DNA of 7,036 nucleotides from Actinomycetota bacterium (lineage in GTDB: Bacteria > Actinomycetota > Thermoleophilia > Solirubrobacterales > Solirubrobacteraceae). Under the pieces are notes generated by a model. It saw only the letters and a list, made by a program, of their open reading frames with translations, was not told where the DNA came from and ran no database searches. The stretch covers positions 1 to 7,036 of the forward strand of contig SYBY01000433.1 of the NCBI GenBank assembly GCA_005788585.1, given 5' to 3'. Position 1 is the first letter of the stretch. Each line of letters begins with the position of its first letter. This document shows positions 5,671 to 7,036 of this stretch, piece by piece. Position numbers and translations under genes: made by a program.

Positions 5671-5671
5671 C

Positions 5672-5689
5672 ATCACCGATTCTCGTGAT
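5672..5689. repeat. Second short dyad in divergent region
   Basis: ATCAC (5672-5676) and GTGAT (5685-5689) are perfect 5-bp arms around an 8-nt spacer, immediately after the first dyad. The AT content is higher than in surrounding coding DNA. The arms are spaced like a helix-turn-helix dimer half-site pair, but no regulator gene lies next to it. Confidence 0.25.
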
Positions 5690-5709
5690 ACCCGGGCAGT
5701 GCATCGGTC

Positions 5710-5716
5710 GAAGAAG
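5710..5716 (+). promoter_or_regulatory. Weak purine-rich ribosome binding site for the diguanylate cyclase
   Basis: GAAGAAG ends 5 nt before the ATG at 5722. It is a poor match to AGGAGG. It favours ATG 5722 over GTG 5716, which it directly abuts. Unlike the other fully visible plus- and minus-strand genes with TANNNT boxes, this gene has no such motif near its start and probably has a real 5' leader. Confidence 0.3.
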
Positions 5717-5721
5717 TGGGC

Positions 5722-6810
<1,089 letters not shown>

Positions 6811-6820
6811 CGCAGTCCCT

Positions 6821-7036
6821 CTAGCGACCCGCGATCTCCACGTAGTCGCGCGTGCGGTCGCCCGTGTAGATCTGCCGCGGACGCGCGATCTTCTGCTCGC
6901 CGTCCTGCGTCATCTCCAGCCACTGGGCGATCCAGCCGCTCGTCCGCGGGATGGCGAACATCACCGGGAACATCTGGACCGGCAGGCCGAGGGCCTCGTC
7001 GATGAGCCCCGAGTAGAAGGCGACGGTCGGGTAGAG
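6821..7036 (-). CDS. gltA: Citrate synthase, C-terminal part (5' end outside window)
   Basis: Last 71 residues of a type I citrate synthase, which condenses oxaloacetate and acetyl-CoA at the entry of the TCA cycle; a 2-methylcitrate synthase paralogue cannot be excluded from this fragment. The fragment reads [19 protein letters not shown], then [14 protein letters not shown] and ARPRQIYTG, and ends RDYVEIAGR before TAG at 6823-6821. It aligns residue for residue with the known C-terminus of E. coli GltA. The two citrate-binding arginines are present (PRTSGW and RPRQ). The expected NVDFYSG block reads TVAFYSG, so the residue at the position of the catalytic Asp (Asp362 in E. coli) is Ala, codon 7021-7019. 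This is either a sequence error, a lineage variant or an inactive/altered paralogue. The gene was not among the longer reading frames because it is cut by the window edge. Confidence 0.92.
   Translation of the reverse strand, partial: LYPTVAFYSGLIDEALGLPVQMFPVMFAIPRTSGWIAQWLEMTQDGEQKIARPRQIYTGDRTRDYVEIAGR

Noticed and set aside
5663..5692. Possible sigma-70 promoter for the cyclase gene (TTGTCC, 18 nt, GATACC)
   Set aside because: The -10 part is a poor match, and the -35 part falls inside the inverted repeat, so it was not listed as a feature.
5641..5721. c-di-GMP riboswitch in front of the diguanylate cyclase gene
   Set aside because: The stretch is too short and lacks the conserved GEMM core; only two small dyads are present.

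Overview
The window is very GC-rich, gene-dense, and uses GTG as well as ATG starts. Third positions are almost all G or C, several genes have no Shine-Dalgarno sequence, and two small proteins resemble families I associate, from memory, with Solirubrobacterales (class Thermoleophilia, Actinomycetota). A Solirubrobacter/Conexibacter-like soil actinobacterium is the best guess. That placement is inference; no rRNA or species marker is present.

Layout, left to right: (1) the 3' part of a metallo-beta-lactamase-fold hydrolase (+, cut by the window edge), then metF, 5,10-methylenetetrahydrofolate reductase (+). (2) A two-gene minus-strand unit converging on metF: a 96-residue protein of unknown function followed by a large DHA2-like MFS transporter with an unusual extramembrane loop and C-terminal tail. 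(3) A 75-bp divergent promoter region, then a YgjP/SprT-like zinc metallopeptidase (+). (4) A minus-strand pair overlapping the peptidase tail: a GNAT acetyltransferase and a 113-residue protein of unknown function. (5) A divergent intergenic region with two small inverted repeats, then a membrane-anchored diguanylate cyclase (+) with intact GGEEF and RxxD sites. (6) The C-terminal 71 residues of a citrate synthase (minus, cut by the window edge).

This reads as ordinary chromosome carrying one-carbon metabolism, transport, proteolysis, acetylation, c-di-GMP signalling and TCA-cycle genes. They do not form one obvious pathway. Gene ends are packed tightly: neighbours overlap by up to 14 bp or are separated by 6-10 bp at all three convergent junctions. 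No gene-free stretch exceeds about 95 bp.

The observations most worth a second look are: a perfect 14-bp-arm inverted repeat sitting in frame inside the MFS cytoplasmic linker; an Ala codon where citrate synthases normally have their catalytic Asp; a repeated TANNNT motif 8 or 10 nt before five different start codons, suggesting leaderless transcription; and the extra domains of the MFS protein.
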